Source of the DNA: Bacillus marasmi
GTDB taxonomy: Bacteria; Bacillota; Bacilli; Bacillales; Cytobacillaceae
Length of the DNA stretch: 64,000 nucleotides
Direction: 5' to 3'
Assembly: GCF_902168435.1 (NCBI RefSeq)
Contig: NZ_LR656177.1
Coordinates: 1-64,000 of the forward strand
The notes below the pieces were generated by a model. The model worked only from the letters and a program-made list of their open reading frames with translations. It made no database searches and was not told where the DNA came from. Position 1 is the stretch's first letter; every line of letters begins with the position of its first letter. Shown here one piece after another: positions 9,751 to 19,114 of this stretch. A program made the translations under genes and the position numbers.

Positions 9751-10085
9751 TCAATATTTCCCCTTTTCCCCATTTTTCTGCAGCTATCTTTAACTGCTTT
9801 CTCTATCTATCTCTAATTCTAAATTGGCAATATCTTCTGTGTAATCTTGGCATGTTAGTAGGGCCATTTTCCATAACACTAAAGCTTGGCCGAATCACTA
9901 AAGACTTATAATACAGGAAAAATTGTATATTTCGACATATGTAAACACTTAACAGTATAACTAAGTTGTCACAAAATCTCAACATTTTCAGGGCGAAATC
10001 CTTACAAATCTTTCGACTTCGGTAATTGACGATAATTGTGAAGTAAAGTAGGATAAAACAGTTAGAAGAGTGAGGTGAGGGATAT
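9751..10085. other. Divergent intergenic region yutJ/yuzB
   Basis: This 335-bp gap carries the promoters of both divergent genes. Apart from the yuzB promoter listed separately and a repeated CACTAAAG (near 9876 and 9896), I see no structured element or gene in it. Confidence 0.5.
10026..10054 (+). promoter_or_regulatory. Candidate sigma-A promoter of yuzB
   Basis: TTGACG at 10026-10031 and TAGGAT at 10049-10054 are separated by 17 bp, 32 bp before the yuzB ATG. Confidence 0.5.
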
Positions 10086-10325
10086 ATGATTAAGCCATTG
10101 ATCGAGTTTTGCATCGGCAACTTAGTAAATGGATCCCAAAAAGTTTTCGAAGAGCTTCAAAAGGACCCAAATCTTGATGTAATAGAATATGGGTGTATGA
10201 GTTTTTGTGGAATTTGTGAATCGACACTTTTTGCAGTAGTAAACGGCGAAATCGTTAAAGGATCTACAGCTGAAGAGCTAACTGACAATATATATCAGTA
10301 TTTAGATGATAACCCTATGTTTTAA
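10086..10325 (+). CDS. yuzB: YuzB family small protein (DUF1450)
   Basis: The 79-residue protein matches the YuzB family. Cysteines lie at FCIGN near the N terminus and in [13 protein letters not shown] (three in nine residues), a pattern suggesting a ferredoxin-like or thioredoxin-like metal or redox site. That role is an inference. GTGAGGTGAGGG precedes the ATG. It is followed 91 bp later by yutM, another cysteine-rich carrier, and probably shares its transcript. Confidence 0.85.
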   Translation: MIKPLIEFCIGNLVNGSQKVFEELQKDPNLDVIEYGCMSFCGICESTLFAVVNGEIVKGSTAEELTDNIYQYLDDNPMF

Positions 10326-10416
10326 TTGAAAATGTAGTCCGAATCGGAATCGTTGAACCATTTTGTATTGGTGTATATACTAATAACAAACGAGTTCCGA
10401 GAAAGGTGGGATAAGG

Positions 10417-10779
10417 ATGGAACAAATTATCACCATTACCGAAGCTGCCGCATTGCAAATTAAACATATGGCAGAGCAAAATGAAGAAGTAGGAGCTTTT
10501 CTACGTGTGGCTGTAAAAGGTGGAGGCTGTAGCGGGTTATCTTATGGCATGGGCTTTGACCATGAAGTTGCTGAAGGTGATCAATCGTTTGAACAGCATG
10601 GCATTAAGATTTTAATTGACGCCGAAAGCCAACCGATTTTAAAAGGCACTGTTATTGATTATAAAGAATCCATGATGGGCGGAGGATTTACCATTGATAA
10701 TCCGAACGCGATCGCATCATGTGGTTGCGGTTCATCATTCCGTACGGCAACAGAAACTGGTACTCCTGAGGAGTGCTAA
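10417..10779 (+). CDS. yutM: A-type iron-sulfur carrier YutM (IscA/ErpA-like)
   Basis: The 120-residue protein is an HesB/IscA-family carrier with the three conserved cysteines: VKGGGCSGLSYG near residue 38 and SCGCGSSF near residue 104. It should pass Fe-S clusters from a scaffold to target enzymes in the cytosol. AAAGGTGGG precedes the ATG. The gene is convergent with yumC and is separated from it by a terminator. Confidence 0.93.
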   Translation: MEQIITITEAAALQIKHMAEQNEEVGAFLRVAVKGGGCSGLSYGMGFDHEVAEGDQSFEQHGIKILIDAESQPILKGTVIDYKESMMGGGFTIDNPNAIASCGCGSSFRTATETGTPEEC

Positions 10780-10786
10780 TCATAAC

Positions 10787-10824
10787 AAAAAGCAAAGTGA
10801 CTCAACGCTCACTTTGCTTTTTTA
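10787..10824. terminator. Terminator between convergent yutM and yumC
   Basis: AAAGCAAAGTGA and TCACTTTGCTTTTTT (arms around CTCAACGC) form a strong stem followed by T residues. Confidence 0.85.
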
Positions 10825-10851
10825 TTGTCTTGAAATTGCCACCCTTGTTTT

Positions 10852-11847
10852 CTATTTGAACATTGAAGAGCTATGTGAAGGTTGAACTCTTGCTTTTGGG
10901 TCGATGTAGTTTTTGGCGATGTTCACTGCGATAGGTGCTTCGCCAAATCCACAGGCAATCAATTTTACTTTTCCATCATAAGTACAAATATCACCAGCTG
11001 CATAAATACCGGCCACATTTGTTTCCATCCTAGAATTTACAACAATCGAATTTTTATCAACCTTTAACCCCCATTCCTTGATTGGACCAAGGGATGAAAC
11101 GAAGCCGTAGTTGACGATGACTGCATCAACATCGATTGTTTCAAGAGATTCGTCATTAACATTTTTTATTACAACTTGCTTAATACCGGTTTCATCACCA
11201 ATTAATTCCTTTGGAACGAATGGAGTTTTCATATAAGCCTTTGAATTTTGAAGGTTTTCAACACTGTGCTCATGCGCTCGAAACTTATCCCGACGATGTA
11301 CGATTGTTACTTTTTCGGCGATTGGCTCAAGCATCAGTGTCCAATCAACCGCTGAATCACCGCCACCAAATACAACTACCTTTTTCCCTGCAAATTGATT
11401 TAGATCATCGATAAAATAATGAAGGTTACTCGATTCATATTTTACCGCACTTTCTAATTCCAACCGACGTGGTTGGAAAGCGCCATTGCCAGCAGTGATG
11501 ATGACGGTTTTTGTATAATGAACTTCTTTGTTAGTTGTTAATTTAAATGTTCCATCATCTTGCTTCTCAACCTTCTCAACGGCTTGTTCCAAGACTACTG
11601 ATGGATTGAATTTGACCATTTGCACTTTAAGATTGTTAACCAGTTCTTGAGCCCGTACTTTTGGAAATCCAGCTACATCATATATGTATTTTTCCGGATA
11701 TAGTGCAGCTAATTGTCCGCCTAGCTGTGGCAAGCTTTCAATAATTTTCACACTTGCCTGTCTCATGCCACCATAAAATGCGGTAAACAATCCGATTGGT
11801 CCGCCGCCAATGATTGTAATATCATATACTTGCTGATCTTCCTTCAC
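10852..11847 (-). CDS. yumC: Ferredoxin/flavodoxin--NADP+ reductase (thioredoxin reductase-like type)
   Basis: The 331 residues match the Bacillus YumC class: a TrxB-like fold with FAD motif [16 protein letters not shown] at residue 12, NADP motif [13 protein letters not shown] near residue 157 and C-terminal FAD motif [14 protein letters not shown]. It lacks the CxxC of thioredoxin reductases, as expected for this class. It transfers electrons between NADPH and ferredoxin or flavodoxin. The start is a GTG at 11847 with TTGGGGGTT upstream, giving the usual [14 protein letters not shown] terminus. Confidence 0.95.
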   Translation of the reverse strand: MKEDQQVYDITIIGGGPIGLFTAFYGGMRQASVKIIESLPQLGGQLAALYPEKYIYDVAGFPKVRAQELVNNLKVQMVKFNPSVVLEQAVEKVEKQDDGTFKLTTNKEVHYTKTVIITAGNGAFQPRRLELESAVKYESSNLHYFIDDLNQFAGKKVVVFGGGDSAVDWTLMLEPIAEKVTIVHRRDKFRAHEHSVENLQNSKAYMKTPFVPKELIGDETGIKQVVIKNVNDESLETIDVDAVIVNYGFVSSLGPIKEWGLKVDKNSIVVNSRMETNVAGIYAAGDICTYDGKVKLIACGFGEAPIAVNIAKNYIDPKARVQPSHSSSMFK

Positions 11848-12191
11848 TCGATAACCCCCAAACTAATTTGATAAAACTTTTTGTATAGTTTATTATTATA
11901 GTCTAACTATTCTGAAAAATCGTGAAATAATTGGATCTTTTATGGCTTTTTATTTCGTAAAAATTAGACATATATTTTAAAAGAAATTTTTGCACTTGAA
12001 AATGCTACATAAATAGAATATTATTACATAGAGATAATGTTAATTTTTTGTGACATTTTTCTAACGATTTTTTGTCAATATAAGTGAAGTACATCACAAA
12101 CTTCACTTGCATAAATAGTATGGATTAAACAAGCAAAGACAATAAACATAGAAAATTAAAGAAATTATTTCGAAAAGGTGGATGGATTACT
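11848..12191. other. Divergent control region yumC/yumB
   Basis: A 344-bp AT-rich gap holds the two promoters. The notable feature is the palindrome at 12082-12108, listed separately. TTGTGACA near 12048 could be a second half-site. No gene is seen. Confidence 0.55.
12082..12108. promoter_or_regulatory. Candidate Rex or Fnr operator upstream of yumB
   Basis: AAGTGAAGT and ACTTCACTT form a perfect 9-bp inverted repeat with a 9-bp centre. Positions 12082-12099 also fit the Rex consensus TTGTGAA-N4-TTCACAA at 11 of 14 positions. The Fnr-type AGTGA-N6-TCACA pattern shares the same centre. Rex sensing of NADH/NAD+ would suit an NADH dehydrogenase gene; the assignment is inferred. Confidence 0.45.
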
Positions 12192-13409
12192 TTGAGTAAG
12201 GCGAAGGTAGTAGTATTAGGGGCAGGCTACGGTGGCTTAATGACAGTAACGAGATTACAGAAAATGCTAGGGGTTAACGAAGCGGATGTCACATTAGTGA
12301 ACAAGCATGATTATCACTATGAAACCACTTGGTTACATGAAGCTAGTGCGGGAACTCTACACCATGATCGTGTTCGTTATCCAATTAATAACGTTATCGA
12401 CCGTAGTAAGGTTGAATTTGTACAAGACACTGCTGTTGAGATTAATACAGCTGACAAGAAAGTTGTTTTGGAAAACGGTGAGCTTAACTATGATTATCTA
12501 GTTGTAGCACTTGGTGGCGAATCAGAAACATTTGGTATCAAAGGCTTAAAAGAATATGCATTCTCTATTGTTAACGTGAATGCAGCTAGACAAATTCGTG
12601 AGCACATTGAGCTTCAATTTGCAACATATAGCTCTGAAGAAGAAAAGAATGACGATCGTTTAACGATTGTTGTCGGTGGTGCAGGATTTACTGGAATTGA
12701 ATTCCTTGGTGAGATGGGAAATCGTATTCCTGAATTATGCCGTGAGTATGATGTTGATCAAAGCAAAGTGAAATTAATTTGTGTCGAGGCTGCACCAATG
12801 GTGTTACCTGGATTTGATCCTGAGCTAGTAAGCTATGCGGTTGCTGCACTTGAGAAAAAAGGTGTAGAATTCCGCATCGGTACGGCGATTAAAGAATGTA
12901 CTCCAGAAGGAATCATCGTTGCTAAAGGCGAGAATGATACCGAAGAAATTAAAGCAGGCACTGTTGTTTGGGCCGCGGGTGTTAGAGGTAACTCTATCAT
13001 TGAAAAATCAGGAATTGAATCTATGCGCGGTCGAGTAAAAGTTCAGCCTGATTTAAGAGCACCAGGAAGTGATCATCTTTTCGTCATCGGTGACTGCTCA
13101 TTAATGATCAATGAAGAAATCAATCGCCCATACCCACCAACTGCACAAATTGCGATGCAGCAAGGTGAATGCTGCGCAAGAAACATCACTTCATTAATTA
13201 GAGGCAAGGCTGATTTAGAAGCATTCAAGCCGGATATTAAAGGTTCTGTTTGTTCACTTGGACATGACGATGCAATCGGCTTAGTTTTTGGTAAGAAATT
13301 AGTAGGCTCTAAAGCATCATTTATGAAGAAAATGGTTGACAACCGTGCTTTATTATTGATTGGTGGAGCTTCACTCGTCATGAAAAAAGGTAAATTTAAC
13401 GTCTTGTAA
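12192..13409 (+). CDS. yumB: Type II NADH dehydrogenase-like protein YumB
   Basis: The 405-residue flavoprotein has the FAD motif [14 protein letters not shown] at the N terminus, the NADH motif [15 protein letters not shown] near residue 160 and the C-terminal FAD motif FVIGDCSLM with AQIAMQQGE, the pattern of NDH-2 enzymes that pass electrons from NADH to menaquinone at the membrane face. The start is TTG at 12192 with AAAGGTGG ten bases upstream; the nearby ATG at 12182 is out of frame. The upstream palindrome suggests redox control. Confidence 0.9.
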   Translation: MSKAKVVVLGAGYGGLMTVTRLQKMLGVNEADVTLVNKHDYHYETTWLHEASAGTLHHDRVRYPINNVIDRSKVEFVQDTAVEINTADKKVVLENGELNYDYLVVALGGESETFGIKGLKEYAFSIVNVNAARQIREHIELQFATYSSEEEKNDDRLTIVVGGAGFTGIEFLGEMGNRIPELCREYDVDQSKVKLICVEAAPMVLPGFDPELVSYAVAALEKKGVEFRIGTAIKECTPEGIIVAKGENDTEEIKAGTVVWAAGVRGNSIIEKSGIESMRGRVKVQPDLRAPGSDHLFVIGDCSLMINEEINRPYPPTAQIAMQQGECCARNITSLIRGKADLEAFKPDIKGSVCSLGHDDAIGLVFGKKLVGSKASFMKKMVDNRALLLIGGASLVMKKGKFNVL

Positions 13410-13426
13410 TTTGTAAATAATAATGG

Positions 13427-13468
13427 CAACCCAATTTTGTTTATATAACCAAATTGGGTTGTTTTTTT
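13427..13468 (+). terminator. Terminator of yumB
   Basis: CAACCCAATTT and AAATTGGGTTG form an 11-bp perfect stem followed by a run of T. Confidence 0.9.
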
Positions 13469-13483
13469 GTTTTCGCTTTTCAT

Positions 13484-13852
13484 TGTCTAGCTGCAGCGGC
13501 TAGGGGCTCGGGGTCACAAGCCAATCAGTCCAGAAGGTCAAAGAACGACCTTCTAGCCTGCTCGTCTTGTGCCTGTCGCCCCTGACCAAGCCGCTTCCGC
13601 TTTTCATTGTCTAGCTGCAGCGGCTAGGGGCTCGGGGTCTTAAGCCAATCCGTCCAAAAGGTTAAAGAACAACCTTTCGGCCGGCTCGTCTTGTGCTTGT
13701 CGCCGATAAGCGGGCGCCTTCCGCTTTTCATTGTCTAGCTGCAGCGGCTAGCCCCTCGAGGTCTTAAGCCAATCCGTCCAAAAGGTTAAAGAACAACCTT
13801 TCGGCCGGCTCGTCTTAAGCTTGTCGGGGCTGACCAAGCCGCTTCCGCTTTT
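13484..13852. repeat. Three tandem copies of a 121-bp structured dispersed element
   Basis: Copies at 13484-13604, 13608-13728 and 13732-13852 recur every 124 bp, joined by CAT. Each starts TGTCTAGCTGCAGCGGCTAG and ends CTTCCGCTTTT. The outer arms pair (AGCGGCTAGGGGC against GCCCCTGACCAAGCCGCT) and an inner hairpin forms (CAGAAGGTC with GACCTTCT in copy 1). In the first copy the arms read as complements of each other. The element recurs at 3592-3834, shortened at 45105-45171 and degenerate at 1135-1288. Confidence 0.92.
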
Positions 13853-13965
13853 CTCAGAAAAGTGAAAAAGTAGTCGAAAAATCGTCGCGAAAAAGCACGA
13901 ATGGATTGACTACCTCTGCTAAGTTGAGTACACTTTTAAATGAAGTGTTAGGGGGAGGGAGCTTG

Positions 13966-14289
13966 ATGGAACTTACCATCGTTACGCTTATTATTTCAAT
14001 GCTTTTATTTTTCGTGTTATTTTTTGGTATCGGTTTCCTTTTAAACATGCTACTAAGAATGACATGGATTATGGCAGTTGTATATCCATTTATTGCTATT
14101 TTCATAGTAGATAAGGTTCGCTTTATTGAATACTTCCAAAATAGTAAGGAAGCATTTGCTGAGTTAGGTGAATTAATGAGCGGTTTAGCACCAGCGGACA
14201 TGCTGATTTTAGTGAGCGGCTTGGCTGGAGCCATTTTAGCAGGAGTTACTATGAAACTATTACGCAAAAAAGGCTATGCCATGTTTTAA
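13966..14289 (+). CDS. yuiB: YuiB, small integral membrane protein
   Basis: The 107-residue protein matches YuiB. Three hydrophobic segments are visible: about residues 4-27, 32-48 and 79-97. The start chosen is the ATG at 13966 (MELTIVTLIISMLLFFV), preceded by GGGGGAGGGAG. An upstream in-frame start at 13906 would add 20 residues but has no comparable ribosome site. It precedes yuiC as in B. subtilis. No function is established. Confidence 0.82.
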   Translation: MELTIVTLIISMLLFFVLFFGIGFLLNMLLRMTWIMAVVYPFIAIFIVDKVRFIEYFQNSKEAFAELGELMSGLAPADMLILVSGLAGAILAGVTMKLLRKKGYAMF

Positions 14290-14325
14290 TTTGTTAAAAT
14301 TGAATATTGATCGATATAGAAATAT

Positions 14326-14352
14326 CCACAGTATCCTCACTGTGGTTTTTTT
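14326..14352 (+). terminator. Terminator of yuiB
   Basis: CCACAGT and ACTGTGG pair around a 6-nt loop, followed by a T-run. Confidence 0.8.
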
Positions 14353-14449
14353 ATTTCTCCCATAAGTCTTGAAAAATTTTAATTGAATACTTCATGCATA
14401 ATTCTCGGTGCCCTGGGAATGAATAGATTTGGGAGGATTGAATAGATTT

Positions 14450-15064
14450 ATGACTAAAAAACTTAAAAAATGGACGAGACGAATTGTTATGTCTGGTTTA
14501 TTTTTTGCAGCATTAATGACAACATACCAGGCGATTTCTGGTGTGGAAGTTGGCAAGATTTTTGCGCACATCGCAACATCAATCGGGCAATATGTTGAAA
14601 CAAAAGTATCAGCCGAGGGACCTTCGACATTGGAAGAGTCAGTAGATTGGTCTAAATATCCGAAAAAAACTGTCGTTGCAACCGGATATACTGCAGGCTA
14701 TGAATCGACTGGGAAAAATCCGGGACATCCAGAGTTCGGGATTACCTATTCTGGAGTGAAGGTAAAGCGCGACTTGTTCTCAACAGTTGCGGCTGATTTG
14801 AGCGTCTTTCCAATTGGGACAATATTGTTTATTCCCGGCTATGGGTATGGCGTCGTTGCTGATAAGGGCGGTGCGATTAAAGGTAATGAGGTTGACCTTT
14901 ACTTCGACACGGTGGATGAAGTATATAACCAATGGGGTAAACGTACCTTAGATGTTTATATTGTTGAGATTGGGGCAGGCTCCTTGACCGAAAATATGCT
15001 GACTGAGCTAAATGAAAATGAAGCGATGCAAGTGTTTCGCCAGCAAATCATATCAACAGAATAA
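14450..15064 (+). CDS. yuiC: YuiC, 3D-domain cell-wall hydrolase
   Basis: The 204-residue protein has an N-terminal hydrophobic anchor (about residues 13-29) and a C-terminal 3D domain. The three aspartate motifs are visible at [27 protein letters not shown] and the later DVYI segment. YuiC of B. subtilis is a stationary-phase muralytic transglycosylase of the Rpf/Sps type, acting at the outer membrane face. The ATG at 14450 was chosen. GGGAGGA lies 13 bases upstream, and an in-frame TTG at 14438 abuts it, so the start is a little uncertain. Confidence 0.87.
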   Translation: MTKKLKKWTRRIVMSGLFFAALMTTYQAISGVEVGKIFAHIATSIGQYVETKVSAEGPSTLEESVDWSKYPKKTVVATGYTAGYESTGKNPGHPEFGITYSGVKVKRDLFSTVAADLSVFPIGTILFIPGYGYGVVADKGGAIKGNEVDLYFDTVDEVYNQWGKRTLDVYIVEIGAGSLTENMLTELNENEAMQVFRQQIISTE

Positions 15065-15103
15065 TAAAAGGGAAAGCAGCTATAATCGCAAATTACACAT
15101 GAA

Positions 15104-15140
15104 AAAACGGGCGAATCCACGTGTGGTATTCGCCCTGTTT
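15104..15140. terminator. Bidirectional terminator between yuiC and yuiD
   Basis: AAACGGGCGAATCC and the downstream GGTATTCGCCCTGTTT form a stem around ACGTGT. A and T tracts lie on both sides, suiting convergent genes. Confidence 0.8.
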
Positions 15141-15162
15141 ATATGTAAAAATGATGATTTGT

Positions 15163-15636
15163 TTAGATGAAATAATAAATGACAAATGTAAGGACAATCC
15201 CGGTTAATCCTCCAAAAAAGACTTCGATTGGCTTATGGCCAAGCAGCTCCTTTAATTCCTTCCGTTTTTCCTTTTCAGGCTTTTGTGTCCAATGCTTAGC
15301 TTCCTCAATAATTTTATTAAAGTCAGCGACAAGCTGGTTTAGGACAATTGCCTGTTCACCGGCTTGCCTGCGGACCCCAGTGGCATCAAACATGGTGATG
15401 ATGGCGAACAAGGCAGATACGGCGAAAATCGGTGAATCCAATCCTGCCTCTAATGCGACGCCAGTAGATAAAGCGGTAACGGCAGCAGAATGAGAGCTCG
15501 GCATCCCGCCAGTGCTTGTTAATAACGACCAATTAATTTGCTTCGTTGCCAGAAATTGAATCGGAACCTTGACAAATTGGGCGAAAAAAATCGCCGCAAT
15601 CGCTGACCAAAACGGAAAATTTGTGAGCATATCCAT
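15163..15636 (-). CDS. yuiD: YuiD, divergent PAP2-family membrane protein
   Basis: The 157-residue protein belongs to the DUF212/divergent PAP family, related to acid phosphatases and vanadium haloperoxidases. The TGGMPSSHSAAVTAL motif near residue 40 is the equivalent of the PSGH signature. The gene product also carries FDATGVRRQAGEQA near residue 85 and a C-terminal hydrophobic segment (FFGGLTGIVLTFVIYYF). A lipid phosphatase role at the membrane is plausible but not shown. GGGGGAGT precedes the ATG. Confidence 0.85.
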   Translation of the reverse strand: MDMLTNFPFWSAIAAIFFAQFVKVPIQFLATKQINWSLLTSTGGMPSSHSAAVTALSTGVALEAGLDSPIFAVSALFAIITMFDATGVRRQAGEQAIVLNQLVADFNKIIEEAKHWTQKPEKEKRKELKELLGHKPIEVFFGGLTGIVLTFVIYYFI

Positions 15637-15672
15637 AAGGGACTCCCCCTTTTCAAAATCAGATTAACTTCG

Positions 15673-15748
15673 GTTTTCCACTTGCATTATACGACTTTGC
15701 CAACATCCGCATTTCCACTTGCGTTGTACAACTTTGCCAACATTTGGT
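15673..15748. repeat. Two imperfect 38-bp direct repeats upstream of yuiD
   Basis: TTCCACTTGCATTATACGA at 15675 is repeated at 15713 as TTCCACTTGCGTTGTACAA, each followed by CTTTGCCAACAT. They lie in the yuiD/yuiE divergent gap and could be a local duplication or paired regulator sites. Confidence 0.7.
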
Positions 15749-15923
15749 TTGCGCTTTCTATATCTTATTATCCTTCAAATTTGCATTTTATGCCATTGAT
15801 AACGTAGTATAATATTGGAAAAAAACGGTAACAACATTAGTTATTTTAAGAATGAGCATAAAAGGCCTCAAGAAATTTAATATTTCGATATAATAGTGAT
15901 ATTAACAGTTGGAGGTGCATTAC

Positions 15924-17429
15924 ATGTTTCAAATAAAGACAAACTGGGATTTACAAGCTAGCCATGCCGGATTAATTATTGGTGTATATGATCGGCCAGC
16001 AAAGCTTGAAGGATTTTTAGCAGAAGTGGATCAGGCCTTTGATGGTCATCTTACAGAACTGTTTAAAAATAATGAGATATCCGGAAAACGAAAAGAGATA
16101 ACGGTCATCCATACATTAGGAAAATTCAACATAAAAAAATTAATATTTGTTGGTTTAGGCAAGGAAAAGCAAAGCAATTTTGAAAATATCCGCGAAGTTT
16201 TTGGTCACGCTTTTAAGATGCTTCAAAAACAGAAATACACCGAGCTGGCTGTTGCATTAGATTCCTTCGTCAGAGGAGATGTTGAAATTCTTGATTTAGC
16301 TCATGCCCTTGGTGAAGGCTTTACGCTTGCTACATACCGATTTGAAGGCTATAAGCAAAAGTCTAATGAGCCTGAAAAACAAATAAATTCAATTACGATT
16401 TATTCCGAATTGGCAGATCCAGAGGAAATTAACGCAGCTGTAACAGTTGGAGCTGTTTACGGGCAAGGCACAAATTCTGCACGTACCTTAGTTAATTTAC
16501 CGGGAAATATGCTCACAGCAACTGACATGGCAAATTATGCTGAAGAGCTCGCGGCAAGGTACGGTTTTGAGCTTGAAATCTTAGAAAGAGAAGACATGGA
16601 AAGGCTCGGCATGGGAGCGCTGCTTGCTGTTAATCAAGGCTCAGAGCAGCCACCGAAAATGATTGTGCTCAAATACGATGGAAAAGACGAATGGACCGAT
16701 GTAATTGGCCTTGTAGGAAAAGGGATTACCTTCGATACAGGTGGTTATTCGCTCAAAACGAAGGACGGAATCGTCGGCATGAAAACCGATATGGGTGGAG
16801 CTGCAGCAGTCCTTGGTGCAATGGAAATCATCGGCGAACTGCGTCCGGAACAAAATGTGGTGGCAGTCATTCCATCAACAGATAATATGATTAGCGGGGG
16901 AGCGCTCAAGCCGGACGATGTGATTACTTCTATGAGCGGGAAAACGATTGAAGTGTTAAACACAGATGCAGAAGGCAGATTAGTTTTGGCTGATGCTGTT
17001 ACCTACGCCAAGCATCACGGTGCAAATTACCTTATCGATGTTGCGACACTGACAGGAGGCGTAATCGTTGCGCTTGGTGAAGATACAACGGGGGCTTTAA
17101 CCAATCATGAAGGCCTGTTTGAACAAGTGCTCGAGTCGGCGTACGAAGCTGGTGAGCAAATGTGGAGATTACCGATTTTTCCAAAGGATAAGGAACGAGT
17201 CCGAAACAGCAAAATCGCTGATTTGAACAATTCTCCAGGTCGGGAAGGTCATGCGATTATGGGTGGAGCGTTTGTTGGTGAATTTGCTGAGGATACACCT
17301 TGGGTTCATTTAGATATTGCTGGAACATCTGTAACAAAACGCGACTATGATCTTGGACCATCGGGGGCGACGGGGGCAATGACTAGAACATTAGCGTTGT
17401 TAGTGGAAAGATTTGAACCGATGAAATAA
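15924..17429 (+). CDS. yuiE: Leucyl aminopeptidase (M17) YuiE
   Basis: The 501-residue enzyme is a cytosolic M17 zinc/manganese aminopeptidase. The metal-binding core is visible as [15 protein letters not shown] and [14 protein letters not shown] near residue 270-290, and the family signature [13 protein letters not shown] lies near residue 346. The start is the ATG at 15924 with GGAGGTG nine bases upstream; an in-frame TTG at 15909 would sit before that site. It is likely a monocistronic gene. It should trim N-terminal residues from peptides. Confidence 0.95.
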   Translation: MFQIKTNWDLQASHAGLIIGVYDRPAKLEGFLAEVDQAFDGHLTELFKNNEISGKRKEITVIHTLGKFNIKKLIFVGLGKEKQSNFENIREVFGHAFKMLQKQKYTELAVALDSFVRGDVEILDLAHALGEGFTLATYRFEGYKQKSNEPEKQINSITIYSELADPEEINAAVTVGAVYGQGTNSARTLVNLPGNMLTATDMANYAEELAARYGFELEILEREDMERLGMGALLAVNQGSEQPPKMIVLKYDGKDEWTDVIGLVGKGITFDTGGYSLKTKDGIVGMKTDMGGAAAVLGAMEIIGELRPEQNVVAVIPSTDNMISGGALKPDDVITSMSGKTIEVLNTDAEGRLVLADAVTYAKHHGANYLIDVATLTGGVIVALGEDTTGALTNHEGLFEQVLESAYEAGEQMWRLPIFPKDKERVRNSKIADLNNSPGREGHAIMGGAFVGEFAEDTPWVHLDIAGTSVTKRDYDLGPSGATGAMTRTLALLVERFEPMK

Positions 17430-17524
17430 GGCCCATAACGGCGTTTGCCCATTCCTTTTGTTTCCTTTTTGCATATGAAATAGTGTAGGGCAGCGTATGT
17501 AAAAAGAAATAGGAGGTAGGCAGA

Positions 17525-17734
17525 ATGAATGATTTTCGTCGTCCACGACCACGGCCATACGGATATGGGAGAAGACCATATGGAAGACCGTTCGGTGGTT
17601 TTGGTTATGGTTTAGGAGGTCCGTTTGTTGGTGGAGTATTAGGTGGATTGTTAGGTAGCCAGTTGTTATATCCTCGTCCATATTATCCTTATCCACCATA
17701 TCCGTACTATCCGCCGTATTATCCATATTATTAA
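17525..17734 (+). CDS. Gly/Pro/Tyr-rich coat-like small protein
   Basis: The 69-residue protein has an Arg/Pro/Tyr-rich N terminus, a glycine-rich centre (GGFGYGLGGPFVGGVLGG) and a C terminus made of Pro-Tyr repeats. Such low-complexity proteins in Bacillaceae are often spore coat or surface components with tyrosine cross-linking, but no family could be named. AATAGGAGGTAGG precedes the ATG, and a strong terminator follows, so this is a real single-gene unit. Spore-coat location is inferred from composition only. Confidence 0.7.
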   Translation: MNDFRRPRPRPYGYGRRPYGRPFGGFGYGLGGPFVGGVLGGLLGSQLLYPRPYYPYPPYPYYPPYYPYY

Positions 17735-17741
17735 AATCAAG

Positions 17742-17792
17742 AAGAGCTAGCTTATGAGGGAGATGAATTTTTCCTTCCAAGCTAGCTCTTTG
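17742..17792. terminator. Terminator after the Gly/Pro/Tyr-rich gene
   Basis: AAGAGCTAGCTT and AAGCTAGCTCTT form a 12-bp perfect stem with a 25-nt loop. Confidence 0.8.
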
Positions 17793-17922
17793 TTTATATT
17801 TTCTTACTTGTGTTTTTTCATTATTTCACTGAAAATAAACATACAAAGGTCATTATATATTTTATTATGAAATTTTCTCGGACCTCCAGCTCAATCGGAG
17901 CATTTGAAAGGAGGAAATACAA

Positions 17923-18546
17923 ATGGACATGGATTTAATATTACAAGTAACTGAGAAATACGGGTATTTAGGACTATTTTTATGGCTCTGGCTTGGAATA
18001 TTTGGAATTCCCATCCCTAATGAAGTAATTGGGATGACGATTGGTTTCCTTTCATTTGAGCAAGTCCTTCACCCTGTAGTCGCATTCATCGTTACGTATA
18101 GTGGAATTGTTTGCGCGTTAACAACGTGTTATGTGATAGGTCGCTTCGTCGGCAGACCATTGCTTCATTTTTTCGAGAATAGAAAAAGGCTATCGCGTAA
18201 AATCGATCGTTCGTTTAAGCTGATTGAACGTTATCACGGTTTTTCGCTGTCATTGAGTTATTTCTTGCCGGGATTCCGCAACTTAGTGCCGTTTTTATAC
18301 GGCGTCAGCAGGTATTCCTTTAAATCATTTATGATTTTTTCATATAGCGGCGCGTTAATTTGGCTCAGTATTACCTTTTCAATTGGTTATTGGTTTAATG
18401 ATAAAATGGACTTGGTCCTTTTGTATGGTAATGAGCTATTATTTGGACTTGCCACGGTGGTTTGCATCGTAATCATATTAAGACTAATCCGTAGAAAGTT
18501 GCTAAGAAAATATAGAACATTACGGGGGCACGGGCCGCACGCATAA
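17923..18546 (+). CDS. DedA-family membrane protein
   Basis: The 207-residue integral membrane protein has the DedA/SNARE-associated (VTT) family pattern: an N-terminal amphipathic segment, FGIPIPNEVIGMTIGFLS near residue 30, and the conserved FLPGFRNLVPFLYGVSRY around residue 125. Members flip or transport phospholipid or undecaprenyl phosphate carriers; the substrate here is not known. GAAAGGAGG precedes the ATG. Only 24 bp separate it from yuxO, so the two may be co-transcribed. Confidence 0.88.
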   Translation: MDMDLILQVTEKYGYLGLFLWLWLGIFGIPIPNEVIGMTIGFLSFEQVLHPVVAFIVTYSGIVCALTTCYVIGRFVGRPLLHFFENRKRLSRKIDRSFKLIERYHGFSLSLSYFLPGFRNLVPFLYGVSRYSFKSFMIFSYSGALIWLSITFSIGYWFNDKMDLVLLYGNELLFGLATVVCIVIILRLIRRKLLRKYRTLRGHGPHA

Positions 18547-18570
18547 AATTTGCCATAAGGAGAAAATAGC

Positions 18571-18957
18571 ATGGATTTTAGTAAAACCTTAATGGGTGCA
18601 TTAGGTATAGAGATTACGGGAGTTGAAAATGGTGCTGTAACTGCAACCATGCCTGTTGATGAGCGAACAAGGCAGCCGATGGGATTTTTGCATGGTGGAG
18701 CCTCGGTGGCTTTAGCCGAGACAGTTGCCAGTTTAGGTGCCTATTCGCTGGTTGACCAAGAAACGGAAGCAGTAGTGGGTCTTGAAATCAACGCCAATCA
18801 TCTGAAGGCGAAAAGGGATGGGCTTGTAACGGCAATTGGAACGTTATTACATCGCGGTAAAACGACGATGGTTTGGGACGTGAAAATAACAGATGAAGCA
18901 GGTCAACTCATTTGCATTTCCCGCTGTACCGTTGCCGTTATTAAATTGAAAAAATAA
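18571..18957 (+). CDS. yuxO: Hotdog-fold thioesterase YuxO
   Basis: The 128-residue protein matches the PaaI/MenI-type hotdog thioesterases. The signature QPMGFLHGGASVALAETVAS near residue 31 includes the catalytic-helix acidic residue, and LEINANHLKAKRDG follows. Relatives hydrolyse aromatic acyl-CoA, including the dihydroxynaphthoyl-CoA step of menaquinone synthesis; for YuxO this is a proposal. ATAAGGAGA precedes the ATG. The gene ends at a stem-loop at 18961-18994. Confidence 0.87.
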   Translation: MDFSKTLMGALGIEITGVENGAVTATMPVDERTRQPMGFLHGGASVALAETVASLGAYSLVDQETEAVVGLEINANHLKAKRDGLVTAIGTLLHRGKTTMVWDVKITDEAGQLICISRCTVAVIKLKK

Positions 18958-18960
18958 TGA

Positions 18961-19000
18961 AAATGCTGCCAAAATAATATTTTGGTGGCATTTATTTTTT
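18961..19000 (+). terminator. Terminator of yuxO
   Basis: AAATGCTGCCAAAAT and ATTTTGGTGGCATTT pair around a short loop, followed by T-rich sequence. Confidence 0.85.
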
Positions 19001-19114
19001 AAAAGAGATAGCATATTAAGATTTGAATAAAAATTTAAAAAATTAACGTAGTTCATGTTATAATAAAAGCAAATATTTTGAATGTAGTGATTGCAAATGA
19101 AAGCAGGTGAATTA

